Source: an uncultured Eubacteriales bacterium (lineage in GTDB: Bacteria; Bacillota; Clostridia; Oscillospirales; Oscillospiraceae). Taken from it: a stretch of 34,516 bases of DNA. Positions 8,582-16,110 of this stretch are shown here, one piece after another. The stretch spans positions 1 to 34,516 of the forward strand of contig ONSQ01000013.1 of NCBI GenBank assembly GCA_900320465.1, read 5' to 3'. Positions within the stretch are counted from its first letter, which is position 1. Every line of letters begins with the position of its first letter. Under the pieces are notes generated by a model. The model ran no database searches. It was not told the origin of the DNA and saw only the letters and a program-made list of their open reading frames with translations. Position numbers and translations under genes: made by a program.

Positions 8582-10069
8582 TCAGGTGTTGATCTCGTCG
8601 TCCAGATACTCCTGGAAGGAGTCCTGGGCGCTCTGCATGGCCTTCATCACGTCGGCGCCCTCGCGGGTGATCATACGCTGGATCACGGCGGTCAGCTCGC
8701 GATAGAGCTGCTGGGCGAAGACGGGCTCCTCGGAGCGCAGGGTGATGGTGCCTTCGGAGATCGAATCAAAGAAATCGTTGTAAAGGCGCATATCGACGTT
8801 GCTGTACTCGTCGATGATGGCCTGCTTGGCGGCGTTGTACTCCTCGTCGTTCCAGGCGCTGATGGCGGGCAGCACGGGAGCGCCGCGGTCGCGCTTGGCG
8901 GCATAGTCGGCACGCATGCCGGCGATGATATCGTCATCCAGGAAGGGCAGCTTGCCCAGGATTTTCAAATAGGCCATCAGAGCCGTGGCCTGATCGGGGG
9001 TGATGTCGGGAGCAAACATGTAGCAGGTGCCGCCGGCCAGCGCGTAGCGGCCCTCGGGACCGGCCGGGAAGGGAATGAGCGCGAAGTCCTCCAGCGGAAG
9101 GCCCTTGTTGGCCGTGGGCTGGTCCACCGCGTCGTCCGCGGCAAAGTTCATGGCCGCCTCGCCGATACCCAGAGCGGAATGGGAGCCGGCCCAGTCGGTG
9201 GTGGTGGCGTCGGCGTTGAGGATGTCATACTTCCACTGCAAATCGCGCATGTACTCCATGGCAGCGATGGCCTGGGGCGAGGTGAAGTTGCAGACCCAGC
9301 GGCCGTTTTCATCCTGGTACTCCAGCGCGTTTTCACCCACGCAGCCGAAGTTCCAGGCGATGTTGGTGAAGAGCCAGCCGCCGTAAGTCTCGCTGGCGGG
9401 GAAGACCAGACCGGCCTTGCCGGTCTTCTCGTGGATGATCTGGCCGTATTCGGCCACTTCCTCCAGGGTCCTGGGGTAGAGGGGCAGCCCCTCGTCGTCC
9501 ACAAGACCGGCCTCGCGGAAGAGGGCCACGTTGATGTGCATGCCCAGCACATAGCCGTCACGGGGCAGGCCGTAGATGCGGCCGTTCTCGTCCGCCAGCA
9601 TCTCCACATAGGAGGGGCTGAACTTATCCAGCGCGCCGCAGGCCTCCAGCGCGTCGGTCACGTCGCCCACCAGATTCTGGCTGATGAGCAGCTGGGGATC
9701 GGTAAAGGGAGGCTGGAAAATGCTCGGCGCGGTGCCGCCCTTGGCCATGGGCACATAGTTGCTGAGCGTATAGGAGAAATAGTCCGGGACCAGGGTCACG
9801 TTCGGGTACTGCTTGGCCATGGTGGCGCGGTAGCCCTCGAAGAGCGCCAGCTCGGATTCCGGCGCGGTGTCGGCCGGCCAGTTGCCCAGCGTGATGGTGC
9901 AGGTCAGGTTCGGATCGATGACCTCGTCGGACAGGGCGGACAGCTCCTCCTGGAGCTCGGCGGAGGCCTCGTGGACGGGTTCGGCGGCGGGGGCTGCGCT
10001 CTGGCCGCAGGCGGTGAGCAGAACGCACAAAACCAGAAGCAGCGCAACGGCTCTCATGCGAGTTTTCAT
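8582..10069 (-). CDS. Extracellular solute-binding lipoprotein of an ABC sugar transporter
   Basis: 495 residues from ATG 10069, which follows GAGGAGGTACAAC; an upstream in-frame ATG at 10084 lacks spacing for that site. The signal peptide MKTRMRAVALLLVLCVLLTAC ends in lipobox LTAC, giving lipidated Cys21. The mature part, about 475 residues, has the look of family-1 binding proteins (COG1653). It would capture an oligosaccharide or glycoside at the cell surface for the two permeases. It is the first gene of the operon and sits directly behind a strong regulated promoter. Confidence 0.93.
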   Translation of the reverse strand: MKTRMRAVALLLVLCVLLTACGQSAAPAAEPVHEASAELQEELSALSDEVIDPNLTCTITLGNWPADTAPESELALFEGYRATMAKQYPNVTLVPDYFSYTLSNYVPMAKGGTAPSIFQPPFTDPQLLISQNLVGDVTDALEACGALDKFSPSYVEMLADENGRIYGLPRDGYVLGMHINVALFREAGLVDDEGLPLYPRTLEEVAEYGQIIHEKTGKAGLVFPASETYGGWLFTNIAWNFGCVGENALEYQDENGRWVCNFTSPQAIAAMEYMRDLQWKYDILNADATTTDWAGSHSALGIGEAAMNFAADDAVDQPTANKGLPLEDFALIPFPAGPEGRYALAGGTCYMFAPDITPDQATALMAYLKILGKLPFLDDDIIAGMRADYAAKRDRGAPVLPAISAWNDEEYNAAKQAIIDEYSNVDMRLYNDFFDSISEGTITLRSEEPVFAQQLYRELTAVIQRMITREGADVMKAMQSAQDSFQEYLDDEINT

Positions 10070-10120
10070 GTTGTACCTCCTCAATGGATCGTTTCGATCA
10101 GATTGGGTTGTTCTTTGTTT

Positions 10121-10175
10121 AGTTTAACGCTAAACTTATAGTTTGATTATAGCGTGACGCCATGTGTTTTGTCAA
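10121..10175 (-). promoter_or_regulatory. Sugar-operon promoter with LacI-type operator
   Basis: On the minus strand TTGACA (10170-10175) and TATAAT (10146-10151) are both perfect consensus boxes with an 18-base spacer. Just downstream, at the expected start of transcription, lies AGTTTAACGCTAAACT (10121-10136), a 16-base imperfect palindrome with the central CG typical of LacI-family operators. An overlapping palindrome AAACTTATAGTTT (10132-10144) is also present. A very strong promoter with a roadblock operator fits repression by the LacI protein at 1088-2098. Confidence 0.88.
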
Positions 10176-10228
10176 GAAGTAATAAGAATATTCCGGCAGA
10201 AAAGCGGCCTCTGACCCCGGAGATATAG

Positions 10229-10275
10229 ACAGAGCATCCCCCGCCGGCTGTACTCAGACGGCGGGGATGCTCTGT
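10229..10275 (-). terminator. Strong hairpin after the LysR gene
   Basis: Arms 10229-10246 and 10259-10275 pair over 17 bp with one bulged C and a 12-base loop. It lies between the end of the LysR gene and the sugar-operon promoter. There is no clear U-run on the minus strand, so function as a terminator is likely but not certain. Confidence 0.6.
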
Positions 10276-10313
10276 GAGGGGCGATTTTGCGGGACGGGAA
10301 GACGCCCTCTGTC

Positions 10314-11204
10314 CTACCGGTCCCCTGCTCTGCCGAAGCTGGCACGGAGCTGACGGGCAAAGCGAGCGGCAATGGGGGTGAAGGTCTGGTACTTGTTCCA
10401 GATCAGGTAAAGCCGCACCTCGGCCCGGGGCTCCAGCGGGCGGAAGGTCAGGCCGCTGCCGGGCGAGGTATCCACCAGATGGTCAAAGCTCAGCTGGTAG
10501 CCCAGGCCCTCCCGGACAAACAGGGAGGCGTTATAGGCCAGTCGGAAGGAGCCCTCCAGGTGCAGCCGGTCGAAGTCCTCCCCGGCCCAGCGTCGGATGT
10601 CGCCCTCCCAGCCCTGGGCGGAGGTGAAGAGGGGCAGGCCCGCCAGATCCGCGGCACAAATGCTCTCTTTCTTTGCCAGTGCGTCGTCCTCCGGCAGGAT
10701 CAGTCCCCAGATGTCTCTCTCCGGGAAGAGAAGGGAGTCGTACTTGCGCGCGTCCGGCTCCTCACACAGCACGGCAAAGTCCAGCAGACCGCGGTCCAGC
10801 TTTTCCGTGACCTGTTCGGTGTCGCCGCTGGTGATGTGATAGCGCAGGGCCGGGCAGCTGCGCTTCAGGCTTTTCAGTTCGCGGGCCAGATAGCGGATCT
10901 GGCAGGACTCCGCCAGACCCAGGAACAGCTCGCCGCCGCTCACATCGTCCAGGGAGTAAAACTCCTTCTCGATCTTGTCCGCCATGCTCAGCAGATCCTC
11001 CGCCCGCTGGCGCAGAAGCATTCCCTCCTCCGTCAGCGAGATATGGAAGCTGTGGCGCGTAAAGAGCTTTTTTCCCAGCTCCTCTTCCAGCGAACGCAGC
11101 GCGCGGGATAGGGTCGGCTGGGTCACATGCAGCAGCTCGGCGGCACGGGTCATGTTCTCCTCCCGGGCCACGGCCAGAAAATAGCGCAGTGTGCGGATCT
11201 CCAT
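10314..11204 (-). CDS. LysR-family transcriptional regulator
   Basis: 296 residues from ATG 11204, which follows AAAGGAGAGTACCC. The N-terminus MEIRTLRYFLAVAREENMTR continues into a LysR winged helix-turn-helix (AAELLHVTQPTLSRALRSLE), then an effector domain of two periplasmic-binding-like lobes. Size and organisation are normal. It is divergent from the small gene at 11321 and the alpha/beta hydrolase at 11550, which are its likely targets. A 12-bp palindrome sits in the shared promoter region. Confidence 0.93.
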   Translation of the reverse strand: MEIRTLRYFLAVAREENMTRAAELLHVTQPTLSRALRSLEEELGKKLFTRHSFHISLTEEGMLLRQRAEDLLSMADKIEKEFYSLDDVSGGELFLGLAESCQIRYLARELKSLKRSCPALRYHITSGDTEQVTEKLDRGLLDFAVLCEEPDARKYDSLLFPERDIWGLILPEDDALAKKESICAADLAGLPLFTSAQGWEGDIRRWAGEDFDRLHLEGSFRLAYNASLFVREGLGYQLSFDHLVDTSPGSGLTFRPLEPRAEVRLYLIWNKYQTFTPIAARFARQLRASFGRAGDR

Positions 11205-11238
11205 GGGTACTCTCCTTTCCATGACATGCAAAAAACGT

Positions 11239-11292
11239 ATATCATGATATGCAGTATAACTATTTGCGCAGTTTTTTGCAAGCTGTTAGAAT
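11239..11292. promoter_or_regulatory. Divergent promoters with palindrome between LysR and hydrolase genes
   Basis: For the plus strand, TTGCGC (11264-11269) and TAGAAT (11287-11292) are spaced 17 bases. For the minus strand, TTGCAA and TATACT are spaced 17 bases, with TATACT at 11253-11258 and TTGCAA at 11276-11281. A perfect palindrome ATATCATGATAT (11239-11250) lies just downstream of the minus-strand -10 box, a good place for LysR autoregulation. Confidence 0.5.
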
Positions 11293-11320
11293 GAACACAG
11301 AGGAAACGGAGGACGCGGAC

Positions 11321-11536
11321 ATGGACGAAAAGCTTTCCCTGCGCAGCTGCATGGAAGATGCCGGCTGCGCGGAGGCCAGCATCCGGCGGGCGGAGGCGCT
11401 GCTGGACATCGGGGCCAGAGACGAGCTGATATGCTGTCTGCGCCTCTGCCGCGCCGAGCAGCTGGACACCCTGCACGACATGCTGAGGCGGCTGGATCGG
11501 CTGGATCTGTTGATTCGGCAAACACAACAAGGATAA
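11321..11536 (+). CDS. Small uncharacterised protein (71 aa)
   Basis: The start at ATG 11321 is chosen because GGAGG lies eight bases upstream. The product is helical with several Cys and a C-terminal pattern CRAEQLDTLHDMLRRLDRLD. I recall similar small proteins in clostridia, with no known role. It precedes the hydrolase by 13 bases, so the two are probably co-transcribed from the LysR-divergent promoter. Confidence 0.75.
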   Translation: MDEKLSLRSCMEDAGCAEASIRRAEALLDIGARDELICCLRLCRAEQLDTLHDMLRRLDRLDLLIRQTQQG

Positions 11537-11549
11537 GGAGCGTATTGTC

Positions 11550-12551
11550 ATGATGAATATCGAAAAGCTGACCCTCACGGAGGAATGGGACAAGACTTTC
11601 CCGAAGAGCGATTTGGTCGATCACCGCAAGGTGAGCTTTGTCAACCGCTACGGCATCACGCTGGCGGGCGATCTGTACGTGCCGAAGGGATCGGCGGGCA
11701 GGCTCCCGGCGATCGCGGTGTGCGGGCCCTTCGGCGCCGTCAAGGAGCAGTGCTCCGGTCTTTACGCCCAGACCATGGCCGAGCGCGGCTTTCTGACGCT
11801 GGCCTTTGACCCCTCCTTCACCGGTGAAAGCGGCGGGCAGCCCCGCTATATGGCCTCGCCGGACATCAACACCGAGGACTTTATGGCGGCGGTGGATTTT
11901 CTGTCCCTGTGCGAGCTGGCGGACGCCGGACGCATCGGCATCATCGGCATCTGCGGCTGGGGCGGTCTGGCACTGAACGCCGCGGCGCTGGACACCCGGG
12001 TGAAGGCCACGGTGGCCTCCACCATGTACGATATGACCCGCGTCAACGCCAAGGGCTATTTCGACGCCGAGGACAGTGAGGAGGCCCGCCACGCCAAGCG
12101 CGAGGCCCTGTGCGCCCAGCGGCTGGAGGATCTGAAGAGCGGCGAATACAAGCTGGGCGGCGGCGTGGTGGACCCCCTGCCGGAGGACGCGCCGTTCTTT
12201 GTGCGCGACTACTACGACTACTACAAAACGCCCCGGGGCTATCACAAGCGCTCGCTCAACTCCAACGGCGGCTGGAACGTGATCGGCTGCGAGAGCTTCC
12301 TCAATCAGCCCATCCTGCGCTACTCCAACGAGATCCGCAGCGCGGTGCTGGTGATGCACGGCGACGCGGCCCACTCCTGCTACTTCGGCAAGGACGCATA
12401 TGCCGATATGGTGCGCGGCAGCAAATACGCCGCCAACAAGGAGCTGCTGCTGATTCCCGGCGCCACCCACACCGATCTGTACGACGGCGGCGGCAAAAAC
12501 GCCATCCCCTTCGACAAGCTCTCCGCATTCTTCGGGACCTATCTGAGCTGA
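11550..12551 (+). CDS. Alpha/beta hydrolase family protein
   Basis: 333 residues, with AAGGAG ten bases upstream of the first of two tandem ATG codons. The fold is suggested by an oxyanion-side segment PAIAVCGPFGAVKEQ, the elbow IGICGWGG around residue 135, a late MHGDAAHS acid strand and GATHTDLYD with the likely catalytic His. In the elbow the position expected for the nucleophile is Cys, not Ser, and a Trp follows. I recall the GICGWGG form as common to this group in Clostridia, so it is probably a subgroup trait. Substrate unknown. Cytoplasmic; likely controlled by the divergent LysR protein. Confidence 0.88.
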   Translation: MMNIEKLTLTEEWDKTFPKSDLVDHRKVSFVNRYGITLAGDLYVPKGSAGRLPAIAVCGPFGAVKEQCSGLYAQTMAERGFLTLAFDPSFTGESGGQPRYMASPDINTEDFMAAVDFLSLCELADAGRIGIIGICGWGGLALNAAALDTRVKATVASTMYDMTRVNAKGYFDAEDSEEARHAKREALCAQRLEDLKSGEYKLGGGVVDPLPEDAPFFVRDYYDYYKTPRGYHKRSLNSNGGWNVIGCESFLNQPILRYSNEIRSAVLVMHGDAAHSCYFGKDAYADMVRGSKYAANKELLLIPGATHTDLYDGGGKNAIPFDKLSAFFGTYLS

Positions 12552-12571
12552 GAGCCGCGGCGGAGGCTGAT

Positions 12572-12615
12572 AAAAAGAGACTCCCTGTCATTGGAACGAC
12601 GGGAAGTCTCTTTTT
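12572..12615. terminator. Bidirectional terminator between hydrolase and DUF4003 gene
   Basis: Arms 12572-12589 and 12598-12615 pair over 18 positions with one mismatch and one G-T pair, with A5 on the left and T5 on the right, and an 8-base loop. It serves both convergent genes. Confidence 0.93.
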
Positions 12616-12631
12616 GTTTGGGCGGGAATCG

Positions 12632-13615
12632 TCAGTGGCCGGAGCTGGCCGAGGACGAGGAGGAAGCGGTGCTGGTAAGAATGATCATCATCAGGATCAT
12701 GGTGATGATCGCCAGCTCCACCGAGGCGGTCATCATGGCGGAGGCGCCCAGGCCCTCCTCCCGGGAGAGGGAGGCGTGGACCATCTGCACGGCAAACATC
12801 CTGCGGCACTGTCCGCCCACACCGAACAGGCCGCGGAAGGGCTTGTACTGTTTCAGGAACGCATCCGTCTCGCAGATCCGCTCCACCAGAGCGTCTGTGG
12901 GCAGACCGGAATCGGCCAGCAGGCCGAGGATGGCCAGGCGGCTCCCCCAGCCCAGGGAACGGCGGGCGGCCTTGAGGCCCTTGGCGAGGGCGCAGACCTT
13001 CTCGCACTTCGCCTCCGCACGCCCGTCGCGGATGGCCAGGACGTGGCTGAGCATCTGCAGCGTGTCGCGGTCCGCGCGGAGGTTTTTCTTGAGGATGGTG
13101 TAGATCTCCTCTGCCTGGGCATAGACCGCGTCGGCATCTGTGCCGGATACCGCCATCAGCGCGGCAAAGGGAAGGTCGTTTTCGCTCGTCAGCCAGGGGT
13201 GGGCGCTCTGCATCTCCTTGTAGATCCGCTTGGTTTTCTCCGTCAGCGTCTCCGCGCCGCTCTGTTCGGCGAGGATCATGGCGGCGAGAACCGTCTGCTC
13301 GCCGCTGAAGAAGGTTTTGAGACGGCGGTACTCCTGCTCCAGATCGTCAAAATAGCGCTCGGGATCGGCCGAGAGCGCCATTTTGCAGCGCACCAGAAGC
13401 TCGTCCATGCCGCGGAAGTTGGAAAACAGCCCCGCCCGGCTTTTGAGCAGCTTTTTGCATTCCTTGAGCCGGTCCAGGTCCGGCTCCCTGCCAGCGGCCA
13501 TATAGAGCTCGGCGCAGGCCAGCAGCATCTCGGTATACTCCATCCGGTTGCCCTTTTTCAGCGTATGGAAGTTTTCCACCAGCTCCAGGCATTTGCTTTC
13601 GATCTGTCGATCCAT
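12632..13615 (-). CDS. DUF4003 family protein
   Basis: 327 residues from ATG 13615, preceded by GAGGGAGAATC. Mostly helical. Features typical of DUF4003 as I recall them are the FRGMDELLVRCKMAL segment near the N-terminal third, conserved FLKQYKPFRGLFGVGGQCRR, and a hydrophobic segment ending in a Ser-rich tail (TSTASSSSSASSGH). The hydrophobic stretch AIITMILMMIIL near the end could associate with the membrane. Function is unknown. It lies downstream of a broken DUF1801-like gene and may share its promoter at 13856-13904. Confidence 0.85.
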   Translation of the reverse strand: MDRQIESKCLELVENFHTLKKGNRMEYTEMLLACAELYMAAGREPDLDRLKECKKLLKSRAGLFSNFRGMDELLVRCKMALSADPERYFDDLEQEYRRLKTFFSGEQTVLAAMILAEQSGAETLTEKTKRIYKEMQSAHPWLTSENDLPFAALMAVSGTDADAVYAQAEEIYTILKKNLRADRDTLQMLSHVLAIRDGRAEAKCEKVCALAKGLKAARRSLGWGSRLAILGLLADSGLPTDALVERICETDAFLKQYKPFRGLFGVGGQCRRMFAVQMVHASLSREEGLGASAMMTASVELAIITMILMMIILTSTASSSSSASSGH

Positions 13616-13663
13616 GATTCTCCCTCTTTTCTGTTTTCGTTGCCCGCTCACGGTGCTTTTTCA

Positions 13664-13798
13664 TCAGCATACCACGCCCGGCGCCCAGAGGCAAGAGGGA
13701 GCGCGCGGCAGATCGCGTCCGCGGAGCGTATCGTAGACGGCGCAGAGCCGCGGCCGGATGCTCTCATCCCGGCTGTCGATGTATTCCCGAATGGTCAT
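13664..13798 (-). pseudogene. Truncated DUF1801-like gene fragment
   Basis: A 44-codon frame starts at ATG 13798 with AAGGAG eight bases upstream. Its first 30 residues, MTIREYIDSRDESIRPRLCA and on, resemble the N-terminus of DUF1801 (YdhG-like) proteins, which are usually 110-130 residues. The homology stops after DLPRA, and the rest looks like random translation to a stop at 13664. The N-terminus and ribosome site are intact, so a 3' deletion is the simplest reading. It could also be a genuine short peptide. Confidence 0.5.
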
Positions 13799-13855
13799 GG
13801 CGTTTGCTCCTTTTCCCGGCGGAAGCCTTCATTTATCCGTTCATATTCTGACATG

Positions 13856-13904
13856 ATTATACCCTGTTGCGTCCCGCTCTTCAACAGGATGCAACAGGGT
13901 ATAA
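13856..13904 (-). promoter_or_regulatory. Promoter embedded in a 14-bp inverted repeat
   Basis: Perfect arms TTATACCCTGTTGC (13857-13870) and GCAACAGGGTATAA (13891-13904) are separated by 20 bases. On the minus strand the left arm contains a TATAAT -10 box (13856-13861), and TTGAAG (13879-13884) gives a 17-base spacer. The repeat thus brackets the RNA polymerase site of the DUF1801/DUF4003 transcript, as an operator would. Related elements occur at 18233-18255 and 34109-34155. Confidence 0.7.
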
Positions 13905-13955
13905 CGTGTTTTTCAATACAGCGCTTTTCAGTTCGTATTCTTATGAATCCGTCCT

Positions 13956-14588
13956 TCACCATGCCACGCTGAGCAGCTTCTGGCTGACGCGGCCGGTCAC
14001 TTCCAGATAGTACGCCAGCTCGGCATCGGTCAGGCTGCTCTCGTCGAGCGCGTCGATCTTCTCCGCAAACGCGGTATAGCGGGCAAGGATGCTGTAATAA
14101 TCCCCCATCATCGATACCATGCTCTCCGGGTCGGCGCTCGCGTACTTCTGCATGAACGCCACATACTCGTCCATGCAGGCCTCGTAGGCGTCCAGAAACT
14201 CCTTGACCTCCGGGCGGATCTCATTCTCCGAGACCGTGGTCTGCGGTTCGGGCGTGGGCTCGGCGGTCGGCTTGGGTGTCGGGGCAACGGTAGGCCTCGG
14301 CGTTGAGCGGGGAACCGGCGTTGCGGCAGGCGCTGTCTGCTTTGCGGTGGTCTTGGGCGTCGCCTTTGCGCCGGGGCTCCCCGCCAGGCCTGCGATCACG
14401 AGCAGCGCCAGCACCCAGAACCACCAGCGTTTGAAAATGCTTTTCTTCTTTTTCTTGGGTTTCTCGGCCAGGTATTCGATCTGCTGAGCCGCCATCCGGA
14501 CCGGCGCACTGTCTGCCGCCGCGCCGCATGCGGTGCAAAACCTTGTCCCCTCCTGCAGGGGCGCTCCGCACTGTCTGCAATATGCCAT
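13956..14588 (-). CDS. Zinc-ribbon, single-pass membrane protein with Pro/Thr linker
   Basis: 210 residues from ATG 14588, with GGAGG nine bases upstream. Order of parts: an N-terminal double-CxxC zinc ribbon (CRQCGAPLQEGTRFCTACG), a lysine-rich stretch, one membrane segment (about residues 55-70, WWFWVLALLVIAGLAG), a low-complexity Pro/Thr/Lys spacer of about 45 residues, and a helical extracellular C-terminal domain of about 90 residues. The positive-inside rule puts the zinc ribbon in the cytoplasm. Such proteins are common in Firmicutes; function unknown. Confidence 0.85.
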   Translation of the reverse strand: MAYCRQCGAPLQEGTRFCTACGAAADSAPVRMAAQQIEYLAEKPKKKKKSIFKRWWFWVLALLVIAGLAGSPGAKATPKTTAKQTAPAATPVPRSTPRPTVAPTPKPTAEPTPEPQTTVSENEIRPEVKEFLDAYEACMDEYVAFMQKYASADPESMVSMMGDYYSILARYTAFAEKIDALDESSLTDAELAYYLEVTGRVSQKLLSVAW

Positions 14589-14641
14589 CGTCAATGACCT
14601 CCTTTGTATGTTTCGGGTATTTCATCATAGCAGATACAGCG

Positions 14642-14678
14642 CCGCCGCGTTCCCACCGTTTTGGTGGGAACGCGGCGG
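14642..14678. terminator. Strong GC-rich hairpin between two genes
   Basis: A perfect 16-bp stem (14642-14657 with 14663-14678) with a 5-base loop GTTTT lies one base past the stop of the gene at 14680-15156. The only T-rich tail (TTTATTC) is on the plus strand. It probably ends the minus-strand transcript without a U-run, or acts on plus-strand RNA. Confidence 0.65.
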
Positions 14679-14679
14679 T

Positions 14680-15156
14680 TTATTCGTAGTCCCGGATCAG
14701 CGGAGCCTGACCGCAGCTTTGCAGCAGGCGGTTGATCTCGCGCAGGTCGCAGATTCCATTTTGAGCGGCAACCGTCAGCGCCGCGTCCCGTGCAAATCGG
14801 GCGTGCAGCGGAGCCATGCCGCAGAGGATCAGCGCCTCCTGCACTTCCTCCAGGCGGAATTGCGCCGCGAGGCAAAGGCGCAAAATCGTGTCCCGCTGCC
14901 GCGTGTGCTTTTCCTCCGCGATCAGCTTGTAGCCGTAGTTTTCCGAGAGGTCGGCGGCCAGGAACACGTTCTGCTGCAGGATGCCTTTCTCCCGGAGCTT
15001 CATCCGCATGTAGTCCGCGAACGGATGCGGGCTTGTGAGAAAGTCCTCCCGATGCTTTTCCAGAAACGCCGAGAGCTCATCCGGCCCGACGCCCAGCAGT
15101 TCCTCGTTCAATCTCCAGCTTCTCTGTTCAAAACTCTCCTTTTGCAAGTCGTTCAC
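14680..15156 (-). CDS. Uncharacterised HTH-like regulatory protein (158 aa)
   Basis: A helical protein of 158 residues. The central part, ILQQNVFLAADLSENYGYKL followed by IAEEKHTRQRDTILRLCLAA, looks like an XRE-type helix-turn-helix with a phage-repressor-like arrangement. I recall a clostridial family with the same TRQRD-ILR segment, often near signalling kinases. AAAGGAGAGT lies upstream of the ATG at 15156. No target is evident; a neighbouring kinase is not present here. Role as a regulator is inference. Confidence 0.7.
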   Translation of the reverse strand: MNDLQKESFEQRSWRLNEELLGVGPDELSAFLEKHREDFLTSPHPFADYMRMKLREKGILQQNVFLAADLSENYGYKLIAEEKHTRQRDTILRLCLAAQFRLEEVQEALILCGMAPLHARFARDAALTVAAQNGICDLREINRLLQSCGQAPLIRDYE

Positions 15157-15172
15157 CCTTTCTATAGATGAA

Positions 15173-15199
15173 CGCCGGTCGGGACGAACCCAACCGGCG
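15173..15199 (-). other. Hairpin between 15156 and 15230
   Basis: CGCCGGT (15173-15179) pairs with ACCGGCG (15193-15199), and GGG with CCC inside. It follows the stop of the 15230-16096 gene on the minus strand. There is no U-run, so it is at best a weak terminator. Confidence 0.45.
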
Positions 15200-15229
15200 C
15201 TCTACTATAGGGGGTGTAAAATTTGCGAA

Positions 15230-16096
15230 TCAGTCCATGAAAAAAGTGTCTATGTCCTCAATTGAAGTTAAGATTTCTTCCTCTCTTACGCCAGCAGCCC
15301 TTGCAAGTTCTGCAGACTGCATCAGTGATTCACGAATATTGGAAGAAAACGCCTGATCGATCAATTGATTGAATCTTTCCGCTTGTTCCGAAAGCTCTGC
15401 CCGGAACGCATCATATTGCTGCTGAAGCTGTTCATCCAGTACATTCTGATTTTCAATATATGCGGTAAGAATCGCCTGCTCCTTGGAATAGAGAACATAT
15501 CTTCCGTATTCAAAAGCAAGCTGCGAAACGGCTTGGGCCAGATGAGAATACTCCTCTCCTATCAGCGTCGTCAGGGACGATGAAAGAAGCTTTACCATTG
15601 CTTCCAGGGAAAGCCACAAGCACTCGTCTACATAAGCGGACTCTGAGATTGCTTCTTCACGGAACAATTCCGTTTTGCTGCGGATATCAGCTGAAATGCC
15701 CTTTATGGTCTCGCGTGTTTCTTCTGAAATCTTGAAAAGACCTTTCACCGAGAGATCAATATAATCTGCGTATAGGGTAAATACAAATTCGCTGTAGCTT
15801 TGTCCTTCCTCGAATACGGCATATTGAGATACTTTGCTTGCGATGCTGCCCCATTCTTCCGGCTTTATATTTTTCGGGTCTGCGCCAGAGGCAAGCGTGT
15901 CAATCAAGAAGATTTGAAAAACGGTCCCGATTTTTAGCAAGTTCAGCTGCGCGCTGTCCTCGTTTTCGGCAAGGGCACAGAGATTGCGCTGAACTGCAGC
16001 AAGTGTTTCCATCGCTTTGGAAATCTTTTCTCCTACTGGGGAATTGCGCAGTTCATCAATCGCTATTTCCTGTGCTATTTCCTTAATTACATCCAT
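15230..16096 (-). CDS. Uncharacterised helical protein, partner of the 16111-17115 product
   Basis: 288 residues from ATG 16096, which has GAGGTAGGG upstream. An in-frame TTG at 16114 would overlap the preceding stop (TTGA) but lacks a ribosome site. The product appears entirely helical, acidic and soluble, with no signal peptide or recognisable motif; the C-terminal third (ENQNVLDEQLQQQYDAFRAE and on) is likely coiled coil. The sequence is visibly richer in A and T than the genes left of 15156. The 14-base gap to the upstream gene implies one transcript and perhaps a complex. I do not recognise the family. Confidence 0.8.
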   Translation of the reverse strand: MDVIKEIAQEIAIDELRNSPVGEKISKAMETLAAVQRNLCALAENEDSAQLNLLKIGTVFQIFLIDTLASGADPKNIKPEEWGSIASKVSQYAVFEEGQSYSEFVFTLYADYIDLSVKGLFKISEETRETIKGISADIRSKTELFREEAISESAYVDECLWLSLEAMVKLLSSSLTTLIGEEYSHLAQAVSQLAFEYGRYVLYSKEQAILTAYIENQNVLDEQLQQQYDAFRAELSEQAERFNQLIDQAFSSNIRESLMQSAELARAAGVREEEILTSIEDIDTFFMD

Positions 16097-16110
16097 ATAC
16101 CCTACCTCGG

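Noticed and set aside
12110-13972. A 620-codon plus-strand frame spanning the hydrolase end, a terminator and the DUF4003 gene
   Set aside because: It runs across a strong bidirectional terminator and reads antisense through DUF4003; its Arg/Ala/Gly-rich composition is typical of shadow frames.
14203-14487. A plus-strand Gly/Val-rich frame opposite the zinc-ribbon gene
   Set aside because: It mirrors the Pro/Thr linker of the minus-strand gene and has no independent support.
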